Shown piece by piece: positions 5,957-8,001 of a DNA stretch of 8,001 bases; position 1 is the first letter of the stretch, and every line of letters begins with the position of its first letter. The notes beneath the pieces are model-generated. The model saw only the letters and a program-made list of their open reading frames with translations. It did no database searches and was not told the DNA's origin. The stretch comes from Pseudomonadota bacterium (GTDB lineage: Bacteria > Pseudomonadota > Alphaproteobacteria > Rhodobacterales > Rhodobacteraceae), in NCBI GenBank assembly GCA_021813645.1, contig JAKAJW010000468.1, forward strand, positions 1 through 8,001. Direction: 5' to 3'. The position numbers and the translations under genes were made by a program.

Positions 5957-8001
5957 TCAGCGCTCGCGCGGCTCCTTCGGCCCGCCCGAGATCGCCAGCG
6001 TCACATCGCGCAGCGCGGTGATCGGCGGCAGCGATCCGGGCACGGCGAAATAGCGTGAGCGCCAGTCCGGCCCGAACTTCTGCTTGAAGGCGCGCAGCCC
6101 GGCGAAGTTGTAGAAAGCCCCGCCGTATTTGAACAACACCGAGCCGAAGCGGTTCCACAGCCGGGCGCCGTATTTCACCTCGAGCCCGGCCAAGGGCGCC
6201 ATCCCCAGGCTGAAGCTGGCCGTGCCCTCGGCCTTCAGCCGCTCCATCAGCGCGATGAACAGGAACTGCATCACATTCGGCGGCGCTTCGGGCGTGAAAC
6301 GCATCAGGTCGATGGTGGCGCCCACCTTGGTGTCGGTCTCCAGCACATTTGCGAAGGCCACCAGCCGGCCCTCGCGCCGGACCAGGGCCAGCCGGAAGCG
6401 CTGCAGATAGTCGGTGTCGAACCGGCCGACGGAAAAGCGTTTCTCGCGCCCCTTCTTGCCGGCGAGCCAGACCGAGGAGATCGCGGCCAGCTCGGCCAAA
6501 AGCTCGGCCGAATGCGGCGGCGCCGCCAGTTCGAAGCCGATCCCCTCGCGCTCCAGCTGGTTGTAGGCCGCGCGCATCGCCTTGTAGCGCTTGCCCGCCA
6601 GCGAGAAATTCGCCAGCGGCACGATCGCCTCTTCGCCGATCTTGTTCACCGTCAGCCCCATCTCGATCCAGATCGGCAGATAGGCGTCGGTGATTTCGTA
6701 GAACACCGGCCGGCAGCCAGCGGCGAAGGCGGCGTCGAAGAAGGCCCAGGCCAGGTCGCGCGCCGCCGCCTTCGGCCCCACCGGGTCGGAATAGGCGATC
6801 CAGGACTTGCCCTGGACGGTATACATGATGAAGGCTTCGCCGCCTTCAGAGAAGAAGAAGGTCTTGTCGCCGGTCAGCGCCAGATTGGCGAGCGGCAGAT
6901 CCTGCTCTGCCACGATCGCCCGCACCCGCTCGATCGCCCCCGGATCGGGCGAGACCGACCGGCCGCGCGCCGGCTGCATCGAAATATAGATCAGCGCCAC
7001 GACCATCAACGCGCTGGCGGTCAGCCCGGCGCGCAGGGCGCGGGCCGAATTCGCTCCCGGCGCGAAATACAGCAGGAGCTCCCGCGAGTGGTGCGAATTC
7101 TGCTGCAGCAGAAACCAAAACGACGCCGCCGACAGCGCGATGGCGATGATCAATCCGAACCAGGCCGGCGACAGCAGGTTCTGCGTCAGCCGCGCCGCCC
7201 GGTAGAACTCGCCGCGAATCGGCGACAACAGCACCGCCGCCGCCACGAAGATCCCAGCCGAGGTGACGTTGAGCCCGTTCAGCAGGCTCGCCACCGCGCC
7301 GGCCACCAGCGCCGCCTCGGTCAGCCAGAAGGCGGCCGAGATCCGTCGCATCAGCCCCTGGGCGAGCAGAATCAGGATCACCCCAAGCACCGCCGACAAC
7401 AGCGCGCCGCCCTCCAGCAGCACCGCGGCAATGAAATCCTGCGGGCTGACCTCGTTCGGCCGGACCGAGGGCATCAGCGCCAGCGCCAGCAGATAGACGC
7501 CAAGCCCCAGCACCGTCGCCCCGGTCGCCCCCGGCGCCACCGTGGTCAGCACCCGGCTGACCGGCTTCATCGTGTCCGACATCTCGCCCAAAAGCCGCGC
7601 CAGCGGCCCACGCGCCAGTCGCGCCTCGTTCAGCGAGATCACGATCATCGCCAGCGCGAAGGGGGCAAGATAGTAGATCAGGCGGAAGATCAGCAGCGCC
7701 GCTGCCGCCTGCTCGACGCTGACCGAGGCCGGCAGGGCGGAAATCACCACGCTTTCGAACACGCCGATGCCGCCCGGCACATGCGACAGCACCCCGGCCA
7801 TCGCCCCGGCAGCGAAGATCGCCAGGAAGGTGACGAAATCCGGCTTGCCCTCCGGCAGCAGCACATAGAGCGCCAGCGCCGCCATCGAGGTGTCGATCGC
7901 GGTGAAGACCAGCTGGCCCAGCAGGATCCCCGGCGAGGGGGCGCGCAGTTCCAGCCGCCAGATCCGCAGCGTGCGGCCGGCGGTGGAGGCGACGCCCAGC
8001 A
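5957..8001 (-). CDS. mprF: MprF-like phosphatidylglycerol aminoacyltransferase/flippase (N-terminus beyond right edge)
   Basis: MprF moves lysine or alanine from its charged tRNA to phosphatidylglycerol and flips the product outward, lowering negative surface charge and aiding resistance to cationic peptides and acid. The visible part is 680 residues, open to the edge; full proteins are near 850-880, so about 180 are missing. Numbered from the Met at 7885: the flippase signature SHVPGGIGVFESVV is at 34-47, preceded by the Leu/Trp-rich LRIWRLELRAPS segment. A series of membrane helices runs to about 305. The cytoplasmic synthase domain (DUF2156, about 310-642) includes DKTFFFSEGGEAFIMYTVQGK at 340-360 followed by WIAYSDPVGP, and SFSLGMAPLAGL at 557-568, both hallmarks. 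The ATG at 7885 is internal, not the start: upstream codons continue the family sequence (ILLGQLVFTAIDTS). In rhizobia the homologue is called lpiA. Lysyl versus alanyl (or ornithine-lipid) specificity cannot be read here. Confidence 0.93.
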   Translation of the reverse strand, partial: LGVASTAGRTLRIWRLELRAPSPGILLGQLVFTAIDTSMAALALYVLLPEGKPDFVTFLAIFAAGAMAGVLSHVPGGIGVFESVVISALPASVSVEQAAAALLIFRLIYYLAPFALAMIVISLNEARLARGPLARLLGEMSDTMKPVSRVLTTVAPGATGATVLGLGVYLLALALMPSVRPNEVSPQDFIAAVLLEGGALLSAVLGVILILLAQGLMRRISAAFWLTEAALVAGAVASLLNGLNVTSAGIFVAAAVLLSPIRGEFYRAARLTQNLLSPAWFGLIIAIALSAASFWFLLQQNSHHSRELLLYFAPGANSARALRAGLTASALMVVALIYISMQPARGRSVSPDPGAIERVRAIVAEQDLPLANLALTGDKTFFFSEGGEAFIMYTVQGKSWIAYSDPVGPKAAARDLAWAFFDAAFAAGCRPVFYEITDAYLPIWIEMGLTVNKIGEEAIVPLANFSLAGKRYKAMRAAYNQLEREGIGFELAAPPHSAELLAELAAISSVWLAGKKGREKRFSVGRFDTDYLQRFRLALVRREGRLVAFANVLETDTKVGATIDLMRFTPEAPPNVMQFLFIALMERLKAEGTASFSLGMAPLAGLEVKYGARLWNRFGSVLFKYGGAFYNFAGLRAFKQKFGPDWRSRYFAVPGSLPPITALRDVTLAISGGPKEPRER

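Overview
The window is very G+C-rich and gene-dense. Its codons strongly favour G or C in the third position, and it has ordinary bacterial gene starts, including a TGATG stop/start overlap. A CCA-encoding CAU-anticodon tRNA, an MprF-type lipid aminoacyltransferase, a GT87-type membrane glycosyltransferase and a small b561-type cytochrome together suggest an alphaproteobacterium, most likely a member of the Rhodobacterales. That placement is an inference from style and gene families. I see no phage genes, insertion sequences, CRISPR arrays or integrases.

Layout, minus-strand block (5142 down to 1): a tRNA with anticodon CAU (5066-5142) has a clear sigma-70-like promoter just upstream. It is followed on the same strand by a multi-pass GT87-like glycosyltransferase (3525-4868), a secreted CHAP-domain hydrolase with a repetitive Pro/Ala-rich linker (2406-3305), an MacB/LolD-type ABC ATPase (1562-2269) and its FtsX-like permease (1-1562, running off the left edge). 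The ATPase and permease are translationally coupled. The other gaps (136 to 219 bases) hold short inverted repeats and probably separate promoters.

Right-hand part: a b561-family membrane cytochrome (5356-5946, plus strand) diverges from the tRNA. It meets, tail to tail with only 10 bases between them, an MprF-like phosphatidylglycerol aminoacyltransferase/flippase (5957-8001, minus strand), whose N-terminus lies beyond the right edge.

Functionally, most of the proteins belong to the cell envelope: lipid aminoacylation, membrane-bound sugar transfer, a probable peptidoglycan amidase or peptidase, and an export or lipoprotein-type ABC transporter. Nothing shows that they form one pathway. The simplest reading is an ordinary chromosomal stretch of housekeeping and envelope genes. 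I did not find a convincing undescribed system. The items most worth a second look are the in-frame nested tandem repeat in the CHAP linker, the strong hairpin between the tRNA and the glycosyltransferase, and the inverted repeats ahead of the ABC operon.
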